Shown here piece by piece: positions 1 to 12,064 of a stretch of DNA of 64,000 nucleotides. The position numbers were made by a program, and so were the translations under genes. A model generated the notes under the pieces. That model searched no databases. It was not told where the DNA came from and saw only the letters and a program-made list of their open reading frames with translations. Source of the stretch: Paragordius varius (taxonomy: Eukaryota; Nematomorpha); contig OZ176050.1 of NCBI GenBank assembly GCA_964247055.1, forward strand, positions 7,378,001 through 7,442,000, given 5' to 3'. Every line of letters starts with the position of its first letter. The first letter of the stretch is position 1.

Positions 1-1044
1 TCTGAAATAAAAATTATAACTCGATGGAAGAATTTTGTATAATTTAATTTTTTTGATTATGCGCCCTCTTTATCAAAATATTACTAAAAAATGTTTCTTT
101 GAAAATATTCAAGTAATGCCCATTTGTAATATATCATTCGAAAGAGTATTAAAAACTCTATAAAATGCATACTAATATGTATTACATCGACAGTTAATAT
201 TGGACACATAGAGCGACAAACGCGCGAAGCGAGAGCATTTTTTTAATTATTATATTTTTAAAACTAATGGATGAAAATAGCTCAAACTTTGTTTAGATGG
301 AGATGAATATCCAAAAAAGATAACACAAGAAAGTTTTTTTTGATTAAAACATTTTTTATTGCTTTTATGTCACACAAAACAGCCATTTTTAAGTTTTTTT
401 GTTTTTAAAAATTACCATCTCATCAATAATTTATTTTCTTTACAAGGCTGATAATTTCGAAATTTTAAAGGCAATAACAAAGTTTAAGGTATTTTAGATC
501 TTTTATTGCCATTATGTAATAAATTTACAGTTATAACTATGCATTTTAGTATCCACTAGGTAAAATATTTATGATAATAATAATTTTTATTAAAAAGCAA
601 ACCAAAAGCTTTTTCAAACATTTTTTTAAATTAAATACTAATATAACCCTAATAATTATATTAAAATAATTTTTATAATTTTTAAATTAGTTTGTCTGTA
701 AAAATTCTTGACTTATTTAGGAATTGAAAATTTCGACCATTTAAATTCAAATAACTTTTACATCCGATTGATTTTAATGTCTTACTACCATTTTAAAGAT
801 TCAGTTTTTTGCGCTCTTTCGAATGATATAAAATACATGGTTTAATATCTAAAACTTTAAATTTTCGAAAATTCGATTTTAATGTTAAATCGGGGCCAAA
901 AATTATCGATAAACTCTAATATAAAAAAATACTTCCATGCTAGACCAATTTTCTTTTCAGATATACTAATTATGTACTTTGATGAAATAAATTTTAAATT
1001 TACAAGAATGGCAGTTAAAAAAAGTTAAAATTTGTTGTCTAGTG
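1..1044. mobile_element. Non-autonomous CACTA-type DNA transposon, cut by window edge
   Basis: This stretch is the near-identical reverse complement of the complete element at 43646-44760. Its right terminus, ending TTGTTGTCTAGTG at 1044, matches the terminal inverted repeat of that copy (CACTAGACAACAA). About 65 bp of the other end lie outside the window. No transposase is visible, so it would need one in trans. CACTA termini with a 3-bp target duplication, seen on the complete copy, are typical of the CMC/EnSpm superfamily. Confidence 0.75.
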
Positions 1045-1278
1045 AACACAAAAAATGCTGATATATTAATGGTATATATCTTTGATTTTACAAGGCCCTT
1101 GTGCATTATGCAAAATTTTTAATTTTGGAACATATTCTTTGTGCATGTTTAAATTTTAACAAAAAAATCAGATATAATACTTTTAACTATGATATGCATA
1201 TATAAAATATCAAACTTAACTACTATTTACCATAATTGCTAAATAACTTAGCAATAGAAATTAAAAGTAAATTATAAC

Positions 1279-1410
1279 CTTTGGAGAGATTTGGGAAGAA
1301 GGTATTTGAGATGATGAATTAAACGGTAAATTAATCGATGTTACTACAATTTTATTGGATGAATCAAGAAATCTATGATCAGAATTATTCATCGAACTTT
1401 TGTCTCTCAT
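1279..1410 (-). CDS. Possible orphan coding exon, 44 codons
   Basis: On the minus strand an ATG at 1410 opens 44 codons rich in serine and asparagine (begins MRDKSSMNNSDHRF, ends SSQISPK). The frame ends at AAG followed by GTTATA, which could be a splice donor at 1278. Codon use looks more coding-like than the surrounding AT-rich DNA. No following exon is visible before the transposon at 1-1044, so the rest would lie outside the window. An upstream 9-codon mini-exon at 1584-1610 (MAKKLDEKP plus GTATGA donor) is in the wrong phase to join it. No family is recognised; it may be a chance open frame. Confidence 0.3.
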
Positions 1411-2095
1411 AATTTGTAGAAAATATTAAATATTTATATAATTACTGAAAATATGATGTAATGAGGTGTGTGTCCCTTCTCTTACTCTATATAAATGTTG
1501 CGAAATAGAACTGTTTACAACTTATATCTCTTCAACTTAGCCAATCAAAAATATGTATTTGTGTGGTGTGTTCATCGTCATACCGGTTTTTCATCCAACT
1601 TTTTGGCCATTTTATCCTCTAGTCATTTTTATAACAAAAAATATAATTAATGATAATGGCTTATAATAAAAATATTGCTACAAAAATATTTTGTATTGGA
1701 GCCAAACTTGTATTGAGATAAACAATTGTTTGATAGTTCAGAGAACTTCATTCATACAAGCAAAGCCACTTAGAGATTCATTGTATGGTCTGCAATTAAT
1801 TATAAATTTTAAAACTGTTTTACCAAATACTTAATTATTTGATATATGTATAAAAGGAACAAAAGTCAAATAAAATGTGGTGTGATTTTGTCGCAATAGT
1901 GGTGTGTTTTAACTTTTGCTGTTAAAACTCTTAATTTAATCTCTAGTTCACCACATGCGAATGACGTAATTATCATCTTACAATATTAGCACATTTTTTG
2001 TGATAATTTCACATCAAATAAAATTTATTATATATATATATATATATATTAAGGTATGATATTATGCCAACAATAAATCATAAATCCGGTAAAAA
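1411..2095. other. Gene-free stretch upstream and downstream of small genes
   Basis: AT-rich DNA without a supportable gene. It contains a short TA tract around 2028-2050 and probably the 3' flank of the NDUFB11 gene on the minus strand. Confidence 0.4.
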
Positions 2096-2595
2096 TTAAA
2101 TTATTATTTGATAATCGGCTGCCAAGAGGGCATCTTCATCAGGGAGTATCATAGTTTCTGGTGGTATATAATTTGGGTCAACAAGAGGCAAACCATATTT
2201 TTCACGACGAGCTAATTCAAAGAAAGCTTCGCGTGTGATCCAATCACGATCCCTTAGATTAGTTTTTCAATATTACTTTATAATGCTGGGGCGAAATAAA
2301 AGAATGAAAGTTACACCAACAACAAAAATAGATATGCCTAGAAAAAAACTTTCCCGTGCTTTCCAAGTATCAAGAAATTGATCTGTATCATGGTACCCAA
2401 AACTTACCCAATTCTAATATTATAATCTAATTATACCGGATCATGATAATTTGTTTTGAATTTGGCATCAACTGCTGATATTTTTTGATATAATATATCC
2501 TCATCAATTTTGGGTTGTGGTCCAAATTCTTTAGGGCTTTCTAGAGTTTTTGGGGTGGGCAATCGAAGATATTTGACAAAGCGTGCAAGTGCCAT
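2096..2595 (-). CDS. NDUFB11: NADH dehydrogenase 1 beta subcomplex subunit 11 (complex I, ESSS)
   Basis: An accessory subunit of the membrane arm of mitochondrial complex I. Three exons on the minus strand are 2595-2437, 2413-2277 and 2252-2096, separated by introns of 23 nt (2414-2436) and 24 nt (2253-2276). Both introns are GT...AG, and removing them takes out in-frame stops and gives 150 residues. Family hallmarks are NWVSFGYHDTDQ (54-65), one membrane segment at about 76-93, RDWITREAFFELARREKYGL (101-120), PLVDPNYIPP and the C-terminal acidic stretch ending in III, as in insect ESSS proteins. The start is the first ATG in frame with the conserved part; the N-terminal 40 residues are poorly conserved in this family. 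It stands alone, with no co-oriented neighbour. The identification rests on recalled family patterns and looks firm. Confidence 0.85.
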
Positions 2596-3761
2596 ATGAT
2601 AATATTTTTCATATGGTGTATATTTGTAATTTTATTTTTTTTACCGTTTAACACCTTCTTATCCTTATTTTTTTGTAGCCGTTATATTTTGGATGTATTA
2701 TATTGTTCATAAATTTTTGTTACAAAATGTGTGTGTTGGTTAATTAAAACTTCATTCCTCTCATTTTATTAACGATATTTGGTTCAATTTTGCATCTCAG
2801 AGCAGAAACTTCTAAATATAAAACTATATAAAAAGTTTTTTTTAATTTAATTATCATCCATTTTGATCGTGTGTTAAATATAAACTTGAACTCTTTGTAA
2901 TGTAAGGAAAGGTCAAAATTTAAATATTAACAAACATTGTTCTTCTATACCGCGGTGCTCAGCATAAATTTTTTGATAACTTGATGGACTAAAACTTAAG
3001 ATATAAGACTAGAAAAAGATAATTTTTTTCTACTTATTTAATTATAAATAACATTTATGTCGCATACGAGGTTGATTAGAAAAATACAATGAAAAAACGC
3101 GTCAACGAAATTATATTCGTATATCCATACCAGTGGTATTCAGCAAAAAAACTAAACTGCCGGACTTTTCTCTCAAAAGGCCATTCGCCGCATACTAACG
3201 ACTAATATCGAATAGCTATTTGATCTTTTATATATATTACCAAGTCTGTAACAAAAATGCGCTTTGTTGAATAATAATAAAAAAGTAAAATGACCTTTTA
3301 GGTAGACTCTTAACCACACTAACTATATGAATTTCAGCTTTTGGCATAGTTCATGAGCGTAGATTAGTGTATTTGATCTAAAAGGCTTATATTTTTTATA
3401 TATCTCTCTAGGAGTCCATAATTAGGTACCTCCACCCACTGATACAAACAGCTGATAACATCAATAATTATCAAAATTTGTTGCTATGAAAGCTTTCTAA
3501 ATTCACTTATTGACACTATTTAATCATAATCATCATTTATTAATATTTTAGAGATTTTTATACATAAAAAAATAGTGGCGAAAAACTTTGAAATGCCTAT
3601 TATTTGAGATTTTAAATGTTTTTAAAAATTCATGCGCCCGCGATAACCCATTTTTATATGCCTTTTTAATTATTTGTATTAAAATTGCTTTAAGGTGCTA
3701 AGCTACTAGAAAATAAAGTGCTAGAATCGCTGGCATACAAATTTACCCTAAAATGTAATAG
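2596..3761. other. Gene-free stretch with hAT-like ends
   Basis: No gene is seen. Two fragments resemble hAT-type transposon termini: CGCGGTGCTCAGCATAAA near 2952 and CCAGTGGTATTCAGC near 3130. No partner ends or target duplications were found. Confidence 0.35.
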
Positions 3762-4190
3762 TTAACACTTCGATTCGATTCGGTGTATCTGAGGACAACA
3801 GACTATATTTAATTGAAATTTTATTAAAAAACTACTGAAACAGTTCCAATTGAAATTTATACTTTATCCTAAAAATTATATAAATAAGCCAAAATATCTA
3901 AATAAAATTTAGTTTTGAAAGAATTATATACCTACTTCAACGCCATTTTTATTATACTACATTTTCGAAAAATTTCGTGTTTATTTGATTCTATCGCTAA
4001 AATTAAAGCTAACCTTTATTTAAATCATATCTAACATTGATATAAACAGAAAAGGAGATTTTATTTTCATTATTTTTATAATTTAACACACATATGTCAT
4101 GTTGACTGAATTTTCACCTTTAGGTTTATTCAACAAAGTAATACTAAGTTTTTGAATATTTTCTAATATTTGGTGCATCAATGTTAAAAA
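3762..4190. mobile_element. piggyBac-like MITE, partial copy
   Basis: It begins TTAACACTTCGATTCGATTC at 3762. This is the same end as the nested element at 6914-7422, read in the opposite direction. Homology continues through a block with TCTAACATTGATATAAA (about 4030) and GTCATGTTGACTGA (about 4097). The far end could not be placed, so the right limit is approximate. A terminal TTAA fits piggyBac-type target choice. Confidence 0.5.
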
Positions 4191-4473
4191 GTACAAACTT
4201 TTGCAATGGTTTTATTTAATTCATGTTTTTTAAAATATTTGATTTTCAGGTCTCGTCCTGAAGGTCTTAATTTTCGGACGACTGTAATGAATATCTATAT
4301 AAGTGTTAAAATAGCACTCAAATTCTTCTAACAGCAATTAGTTTATTTAAATAAAGATGTGTTGTCAGAATATAATCATAAACTTAAAACTCAATTTATT
4401 AAATTTTATTATACACAGTGTGTCTGAAACATATTCGGATGAATATATATTCTGCTCGAAAAATAAATATTCA

Positions 4474-5475
4474 ATGTGCTTTTGGTTTCGGCTCTTAGGA
4501 GTGATTCAGCTTTTTACAGTTTTGTGGTAACGGCTTGGTATCAGAAAATGGTATAAATTTCTAAAATTATGATAAATAAAATATTTTGAAAAATTAATGT
4601 TATGCCATAAACGGCGTGTAAAAGGTAAAACAATATTTTTATGAAATTTTAAAGTTGAATGTGGGCTCCGAAAGTCATAAATTTTTGGATCCGTCCAAAT
4701 TGGACAAGAGTTTTATAATATTTTGAAGCATTTTGGTAATAGTATGTAATAATATACAGTATAGATAGAGTATCCTTTTTCCTTTTATATTAAATGGTAA
4801 AATCATAAATTGTATATGGACATGTGAAGGCTTTAACACTCGCCTGCCCAGGGCTGACAGTGATGATGAAAAAATTGAATAGTTTCGGGGTTCGAACGCT
4901 GGTACGCAGTGTAAGAGTCCGGCGCCCTAACTACTATATCATCGCGCCTCTTTTGCTAATGGTATATGTCTTAAGATATTCTAAAAACCGAAACATTTCT
5001 ATCACATTAGAAATTCAATTTAAAGGTTAGTCTAATTATAAATTTGGGGAAATTTTCTAAATAAAACGAATATTTTAGCTGAATGTTCAGCATCATCGAA
5101 TTATACAAAAAAAAGTTATTTTAAGCGTTTTTATATCGTTTCATCATGCCACAAAATAGTATGAAGTATGCTTCAACTAAATTTTGTTCATAATTAATTT
5201 TTGAATTAGGCATTTTTTCAAAAATGTGATTTTTTGATTTCATAATCTAACATATATTGAAAAAATATATTTCGTAACCCCCATCTAATAATTAAATTAT
5301 TCTAAAATATTGTTTTGTAAATTTAATATATATTATTGATCCTTTTTGGAAGCAAACGTTCAGCGTTCACCAAATAAATTTTTTTAGCATAATAATTCTG
5401 CGATTTTTGGAAATGGAGCATTTGCGACAAATGTTTAAATATTTCTTATTTCTCTAAAGGCAACTAAAAGCACCA
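4474..5475. mobile_element. About 1-kb MITE, family D, copy 1
   Basis: The ends are ATGTGCTTTTGGTTTCG (4474) and, inverted, ACTGGTGCTTTTAGTTG (5475). They match the ends of the copy at 7946-8987. Both copies hold GGGCTCCGAAAGTC internally (about 4662 here). No coding capacity. A SINE lies inside it. Confidence 0.55.
4745..4951 (-). mobile_element. tRNA-derived SINE, copy 1
   Basis: On the minus strand it starts GAGGCGCGATGATATAGTAG at 4951. A tRNA-like head follows with GGGCGCCGGACTCTTACAC and a B-box-like GCGTTCGAACCCCG at about 4885-4898. The body with GGGCAGGCGAGTGTTAAAGC is almost identical to the second copy at 56135-56335. Two widely separated copies with a pol III-type internal promoter fit a SINE rather than a functional tRNA. 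The tail limit is approximate. It is inserted in a MITE. Confidence 0.7.
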
Positions 5476-5479
5476 GTAG

Positions 5480-5504
<25 letters not shown>

Positions 5505-5510
<6 letters not shown>

Positions 5511-5908
5511 CCATATACAATTCAATTTCACCCTTAAACAATTCAAATTCACCCTCGAACAATTCAAATTTATCTTTGAACATTTCAAATTGACCCTCAA
5601 ATAAAATATTTGTTTTTTGAGATTATAAATTACCTATATTTTATATATTTTTAAAAAATAAAAATTCTATTTTAAATAAAAATAATACTGAAAAATAATA
5701 AACTATACCATAAACATATATTTATATTAATAATGAATTATATTAGTTCGAAAACACATAATTTATTTTTAGGGTGAATTTGAATTGTTCAACGGTGAAT
5801 TTGAATTGTACGAGGGTGAATTTGAATTGTTCGAGGGTGAATTTGAATTGTTCAAGGGTAAATTTGAATTGTTTAAGGGTGAATTTGAACTGTAAATGGT
5901 ATATATAT
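5505..5908. repeat. Foldback element with 21-bp minisatellite arms (type 1)
   Basis: The left arm (5505-5602) has about four tandem units of roughly 21 bp around AACAATTCAAATTCACCCTC. The right arm (about 5770-5908) carries about seven units of the same motif inverted. The ends are inverted copies of ATATACCATNTACA. A unique AT-rich spacer of about 170 bp separates the arms. TA-dinucleotide tracts flank both sides (5486-5510, 5900-5924). The palindrome could fold into a long hairpin. Confidence 0.7.
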
Positions 5909-5924
5909 ATATATATATATATAT

Positions 5925-6660
5925 CTTAATATATGTATTTCATGCGGAAATTTTTATAATCCCCTCCCCCGATTATATAGATATTAAAAATATATGTATT
6001 ATCATAAAAAGAATGTATCAGTACTATCGTATTGCTTTTGGTTTTGGGCCTGAGTGATATAAGGAAGTTATTACTACTTTTTTGGTATTTAATCCACATC
6101 AAAAATTGTGCCCTCTCGGCGCATTTATAAATTATATTCACCGCTCTTGGATTCAAATGGACCTACACGTTTTCCGGTCTATTATTTCAAAGTCATATTT
6201 TAAAAAACACGGAGTGGTTTAAAAATAAGGGGCTAATTAAAAGAGAGTATTACGCCTCGGAGCTTTCGTAAAACATTAAAAAATTACCATTGAAGTTGAA
6301 TAGCACGTTTTAAGGAAAGTCGGTTCAAAGCGAATTTTTTTTCTTTTTTACTCGGGGGCCGAACTGAGGGGTCAATCAGCTTTTACACATAAAACAATAA
6401 ACAAAGTTTATTAATTAGACTTAGGCGTTTACATATATCGAACACGTGCTTAAAACCAATATTTTTTCAAAAAAACATATCTTTACACGCATAGGATTGA
6501 CCTGAGGGGCTAATTGCAAAAGTGGAACAGTCACTTTCTGCGCATTTATAAAAAACTAGTTGGCCTTGCCACGCTTCGCTGTGATGTCACCTCCAATAAT
6601 ATTTTGAAATTGTTAACGTAAATAAAAAAAAAAGATATTTATATTCTTATTACTTCATTA
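5925..6660. repeat. Degenerate satellite-like DNA
   Basis: No gene. The stretch 6200-6600 has phrases such as GGGGCTAATTAAAAG and GGGGCCGAACTGAGGGGTCA that resemble, weakly, units of the satellite at 48590-50770. It looks like an old, diverged relic. Confidence 0.35.
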
Positions 6661-7538
6661 TCTTTTGGGGTGGTTTTATTCCTCAAGGTCATTCAGATAA
6701 ATATATTAAATAATTTTAGAATTTAAAAAATGCTTCTTAAACTTTTATAAATATCATACAAAAATATAAAAATGTAAAATTTTAAAAATCTCACCTCAAA
6801 CTTTTTTGCCGTCTAGCCCATTTTTTATATTTATTGATTTTGTGTCAATCCTTTTTCGATATATCTGAATTTCGGACTCTAGTTAATTAACACTTGGATA
6901 CAACACATTCATTTTAATCCTTCGATTCAAATTGGGGTAGTTGGATACCCCAGGCCTGTTTTAAATTTAATTCTTTAAAGAATATGGAAGTAGTCGAAGC
7001 CATGGCAAAGTTTTGCACTTATATAACATTAATAAACATAAATCTATAAAAATATTTATTCAAAAATACTTGATATTAGCTTTTAAGCTAAAAATTAATA
7101 AAAATTTAGTCAACGTGGCATGTGTGCAATGGTAAATTGAAATATAATACAAAATAAACCATTTTTCTATTTATATCAATGTTAGATGTAATTTTAATAA
7201 AAAATAGCTTTTGCCAAAATTTTGAAAAAAATGGCGTCGATAGAGACATGCAACTTTTTTTAAAAAACGAAATTTTAGTTAAATACATTGGCTTATTTAA
7301 ATAATTTTTATTAGGATTGAAGCATAATAAATTAGGGCTGTTTCCTTCAGTAGATTTTTAAAAATCATAAGTTAAATTTAATCTGGGGTATTTAAATACC
7401 CAAATTTGAATCGAAGTGTTAAAAGAGTTATCCTTGTATAATACAGTGTGATTTGATAATTAAATTTTACCCACAATAACTTTCAAAACAGTAGTTTGTA
7501 TTATTTTAAGCCCTGTGGTAGATAACTACCCCAAAATG
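6661..7538. mobile_element. MITE family A with another element nested inside
   Basis: Inverted ends are TCTTTTGGGGTGGTTTTATT at 6661 and CATTTTGGGGTAGTTATC read inward from 7538. TTA flanks both sides (6658-6660, 7539-7541), compatible with a PIF/Harbinger-type 3-bp duplication. Internal homology to the 470-bp copies at 20005-20469 and 45035-45503 (for example TTTGATAATTAAATTTTA near 7452) shows the extra length is an insertion at 6914-7422. Confidence 0.65.
6914..7422. mobile_element. piggyBac-like MITE nested in family A element
   Basis: Inverted ends read TTAATCCTTCGATTCAAATT (left) and TTAACACTTCGATTCAAATT (right, inverted). Each is followed by a short palindrome, GGGGTAGTTGGATACCCC on the left. 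TTAA at both ends fits piggyBac-type insertion. No transposase. It interrupts the element at 6661-7538, so it is the younger insertion. A related partial copy is at 3762. Confidence 0.65.
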
Positions 7539-7871
7539 TTATAGCATAAAAATTAAAAGTATAAAAAAGTGTAAACCATTCTTTCACGGTGTTGCGTACG
7601 CTCAACTATTGTTCCTATAAAGCGAAATTGGTGAAATAAATTCAATGATAATTGATTAATAAGGGACAGTTGTAATATGGCAATTTTAATATTGGTCAAA
7701 TGTTTAATTAAGTTGGTTCACACATATCTGGGAATGAATTTAAGTATAAAATGATAATCATATATGATCCTATTTATGAAGGAGATGATATGACTAAACG
7801 CCCCTATGGGTGCTTTCACGATGTGAATATATAACTAAATTTTTTTATTATTAAACAAAAAATTATCATGA

Positions 7872-7873
<2 letters not shown>

Positions 7874-7919
<46 letters not shown>
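7874..7919. repeat. TA dinucleotide microsatellite
   Basis: An uninterrupted run of alternating A and T, one of several in the window (also near 27097, 28228, 32132 and 41505). Confidence 0.9.
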
Positions 7920-7920
<1 letters not shown>

Positions 7921-7945
7921 GATAGATAAATATATAAAGAATCTT

Positions 7946-8987
7946 ATGGTGCTTTTGGTTTTGTGCTTATTAGTGGTATATGAAAGTTATTTACAGTTTA
8001 GGGGAAGTACTCCATATCAGAAAATGACAAAATTTCGGATTTTTTGTAATGAACAAAGCCAAAAGCTACATTCCAAAAAATATTATAAAATATATCAGAA
8101 ATTCTGCCAGAAAATATTTTTATAATATTTTCATTCTCAGATATGGGCTCCGAAAGTCCCAAATTTTTTTACTTTTCTAAAATGAACTGGTTCTTTTAAA
8201 ATAAACAAAAAATGCCGGCATCGCGCAATAAACATTTTAAATTTATGCTACATTTTGAAATAAATAAAAATATTTTTTAAAAGGCCTGACCAAAACATTG
8301 TTGAAGCGTACTACTTTCTCTATATGATGAAAACGAAAGACGTTTTAGATATTATAAAAACACTTTTATATAATTTGATGATGCTGTATTCTATCATAGA
8401 ATTTTGATTAAAATATTTGTTTCTCTTCATATGTACTCAAATATGAATTTTTTTAGATAAAAATTTACCGAAATTTGAATGTAAAAGAACCTTTTATCAA
8501 AATTCTGAAGCGATATGTTCAGCGTCAGCAAATTATATATAAAGAGTGTTTTAACAATATCGAAAGCGTTTTTATAGTGTTTCCATAAAGACTAAAAATA
8601 GTAAGTGGCGCGCTTTATCAAAGTTTTGCTAAAAATTGAATTTTATAAAAGTATGTATTTTTAAAAAAAATTTTATGTCAAAGTTAGCATATATTTAAAA
8701 GTTTTATTTCAAAATTCTGGCATTTTTGCGTTTATTTAAAAAGAACGAATCGTTTTACAAAATTATTTGGGACTTTCGGAGCTCACACCTAAAAATTTTA
8801 TATTATAAAATATTGTTTTGATTAATAGAAGTTTATCATATATTTTAGTGATATTTTTTGAAATGAAGTATTTTCATCAAAAAAATTATTAAAAAAATAT
8901 GGCCAAATTTTGCCATTTTGAATATGGAGCAATTAGCAAATAAATAACTTTCTTATATCGCTCAAAGGCCAAAACCAAAAGCACCAT
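7946..8987. mobile_element. About 1-kb MITE, family D, copy 2
   Basis: Perfect inverted ends ATGGTGCTTTTGGTTTTG at 7946 and 8987, total 1042 bp. Inside, GGGCTCCGAAAGTCCCAAAT (about 8142) is inverted as ATTTGGGACTTTCGGAGCTC (about 8766), so the element is palindromic at two levels. The first copy is at 4474-5475 and end fragments occur near 6018 and 25030-25050. No clear target duplication, no coding capacity. Confidence 0.7.
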
Positions 8988-9378
8988 GATAATTCTAATA
9001 CATTTCACCAAGATGTTTTTTCATGACTCAACACTGCATAATGTTATAGTGTAAACGTTTGCCATGTTCACCCTCAATATTTTTCTAAGTTTTTAGTTTT
9101 AAAGAGGCCTGGGTGCAACTAGTCCCAATTAAAATTGTACTCCCACATTACAACATTTTTTAAAACAATAGCATAATCTTTTGATGAGTTACTCGGGTAT
9201 TTACGCCACAATCAGCTAATAATAAATGCGTTGGAATATTGAATAATATTAAATTAATATTTTAAATTAATATTTTTTAAAAAAAAATATTTTTTATATA
9301 GATACCAATAGGTAGAGCACAACGTCATAAAGTGTTCATTCATTTGTTTGTTTCCTTTACCTTGGTTGGTTTGAAAAT

Positions 9379-9571
9379 ATGCGAGCTAAGTGGAAGAAGA
9401 AACGTATGAGAAGGTACATTTTTTTTGATGAGTATCATGATGACAGAACTTATACTGATATAAATGATATTTGATTATGAGATCTGAAAATTTTTGATAA
9501 ACAAAATTTATTTATTTATATTTTTTAGGTTGAAGCGCAAAAGAAGGAAGATGAGAGCTCGTTCCAAATAA
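9379..9571 (+). CDS. RPL41: Ribosomal protein eL41 (RPL41)
   Basis: The smallest ribosomal protein, a single basic helix at the interface of the two subunits. Two exons, 9379-9413 and 9529-9571, are joined across a 115-nt intron (GTACAT...TTTTTTAG). Together they encode 25 residues: MRAKWKKKRMRR then LKRKRRKMRARSK. This differs from the near-invariant animal sequence only by Lys for Arg at position 6. The intron splits the Arg-12 codon. A pyrimidine-rich CCTTTACCTTGG about 25 nt upstream of the ATG resembles the 5' TOP tract of ribosomal protein mRNAs. AATAAA follows at 9588-9593, just past the stop. The gene is too short for ordinary ORF searches, but the match is essentially complete. Confidence 0.97.
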
Positions 9572-12064
9572 TTCATGTATAATGAAAAATAAATCAACTT
9601 TTATTATATTCCTTATGTATGGGTATCAGTTGTTTAATTTTTCGGCATAATATTTTCTTTATGTTTAAAACTTTTTTTGGCTTGTACATGTAGATAAAAA
9701 TTAAATATTATCAAGCTCGAAGTATTTGATTTTGCAGCATTTAATATCATTTGTGACAACCTTACTAAATAATAAAATTAATTATATCTTTTCTTGGTCA
9801 GATTTTATTCTAGTTCATATGCATTTAGATATAGTTTTCCACGTATTTATTAAAAATTATTTCGGTATTGTCCATAATTATTTTAAATTACGTATCTAAT
9901 GGCCATAAACAGTTAATATTATATTGTACTTTCTTTAAAAAAGAATTTAACACGTAAAAAATATAATATACGGTGGTTTTGGTTACTAAAAACAATATTT
10001 ACGGTTATGCAAAAACAGTTTTGGTTCATATTTCCTAGTTTCTCTCACTTTTAATGTGAGGGTACATCCTGAATTGTTTGGTATTAATAAAAATTGCAGC
10101 GTCATAATTTTGTTTTTAGCAGCCGATCATTGAAATTGTTCTTAATGCCGTCGGCCTAAATAAGTTCACTAGCCTTAAATGAATGGCAATCTTTTAAAAC
10201 CTCGGTTGCACCCATCTTTTTTTCCACATATTTAATTATATGCTTATTTACAGTACATGGAATTTTAGTACTTTCATTCAAATTCTTTGAAGAGGACGGG
10301 CCAATTATTTTCATTTGATACTTAATACTGTTACGTAGTAAAAGCTTAAAATAACGAAAAATAAAACTGTCAGGTGCAATTTACTTAAGTGGTTTCAATC
10401 TGCAAAAAGCCCCAATCCTCTCACAGAAAGAGCCTTCATTTGTTATTGTTGCAAAGGCCGATTCCGACAAACTTTAACATTGAATATATTTTCTTCTATC
10501 ATTTTTTTACTATATCTACCGTTTAGTTCGGTTCATAGAGCGATTCTCTTTTACGAGCACTACTCACTTTTCAGAGTTGGATATCATATGTTACCTTAGT
10601 AAGAGCCTTTTTGCTGTATTAAGCTGCCAAGTAGGGAAATTTCGGGATTAATTTTGTTCGGAATAGTAGAGTTGAGTATTTTGTCTGCGCATTTTATTTT
10701 ATAAATTATCCTCCAAACCTATTGTTGAAAAATTTATTAATTATAAATAAAATCTATTTCTTGCAATCGATAAAAATGGCCAAAAGATTTTTTAACACAT
10801 CTTTTCAACTCGCTGACATTTTGAGGTAGTTTTCTACCTCAAACTCTTTAGTTAATACATTTGGGCTGAATTACTTACTTGAGCGAGTTGAAATTGATAT
10901 AAATGAATCATATTTAAATTTAGCGGCTAAGCTGGAATTTGCAATACTTTTAAACCAGAAAATTAGGATAGCATACAAAATCTAATTGAAATTAACAGCT
11001 GATTAATAGATTTTTAGTAGAATTATCTGATTTAATAATAATAATAGTTTTATAAAACCTCAAAAATAATTTGCTGGCAAAATGTGCGATACGACGATTT
11101 TTTTTAATTTAAATATTTATTAATATATAAATTACCATTAAAAGTTCAAGTTCTTAAACACTTTAAGGTCTCAACATTTTAATTTTGTTTACTATTATTG
11201 ATCTAACCATGTTTATTCATCTGTTCTATCATTTTTAATCTATTCTCTTTGTTTAACTTTAAATGTATATAAATTTTTTTTTCATACAACCATATTTATT
11301 ATTTTCTTAAAATTATTTCAATTATTTTAAGGTTTTAATATAAAAATATATAAGAAGTTTTGTGGGTGATTGTAATTTTAATCATTATTTATTTTAAAAT
11401 ATTGGTTAAATTGGACAAAATTAGTTCGAAACAAAAAAGTATTTAATAAAATATTTTTTAATGAAAAATTATTATCGTTATACGCTAACTTTAAAAAATT
11501 AAGGATCAATTTAAAATGTTTAAGGACCAACCAACTTGAAGTGTTCAAGGACCAACTTGAAGTGTTGAAGTACACTCTTGTAACGCAAGTGGTATATTAT
11601 CTGCTCAATATAGATATTTGAGATATAATGGAAATCGTTCAAGTTCTGCAACCACCCGAAAAGAATAATTATTTAATTTTCCCATTATCTGTTTTAAGTG
11701 ATCTTTAGCTTAAACTGCTTGTTACGCATGCGTTTATAACTCAAATAAAATAAATGTCCCGATTTGACGTGAAGACAGTACCTCCTTCGCAAATCTCTCT
11801 TTATATATGGGAATTTAAAATTTCCATATTAAATATTATAAAAAATGGTTTTTTGCACAAAATTCTTTTAGCTGGCAGAAAATTGGCACACATTGCTAAA
11901 ACTAATTTGTTATCCTCAAAGGAATTATTTTGCCTATTAAGTATTTATTGAAAACAGTTATACTTTAAAGTGTCCTGTTTTGATTTTATAAAAAATTATT
12001 TGGTACACTTAAACAACAATATAAACAAACATATTTATAATTTAGTTATTAATCGTAGCTTACA
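9572..12064. other. Gene-free stretch with MITE fragment and 21-bp repeats
   Basis: No supportable gene. A family A-like end, GACATTTTGAGGTAGTTTTC, lies at about 10814. Tandem copies of AAGGACCAACTTGAAGTGTTC lie at 11515-11580, followed by AAGTGGTATATT, which resembles the terminal motif of the foldback family. The same unit recurs at about 16655. Confidence 0.45.

Noticed and set aside
1584-1610. Nine-codon exon MAKKLDEKP with donor GTATGA
   Set aside because: Its phase does not match the candidate exon at 1279-1410 and no other partner was found.
4824-5030. 68-codon plus-strand open frame
   Set aside because: It lies antisense to the SINE copy at 4745-4951; the frame is a by-product of that repeat.
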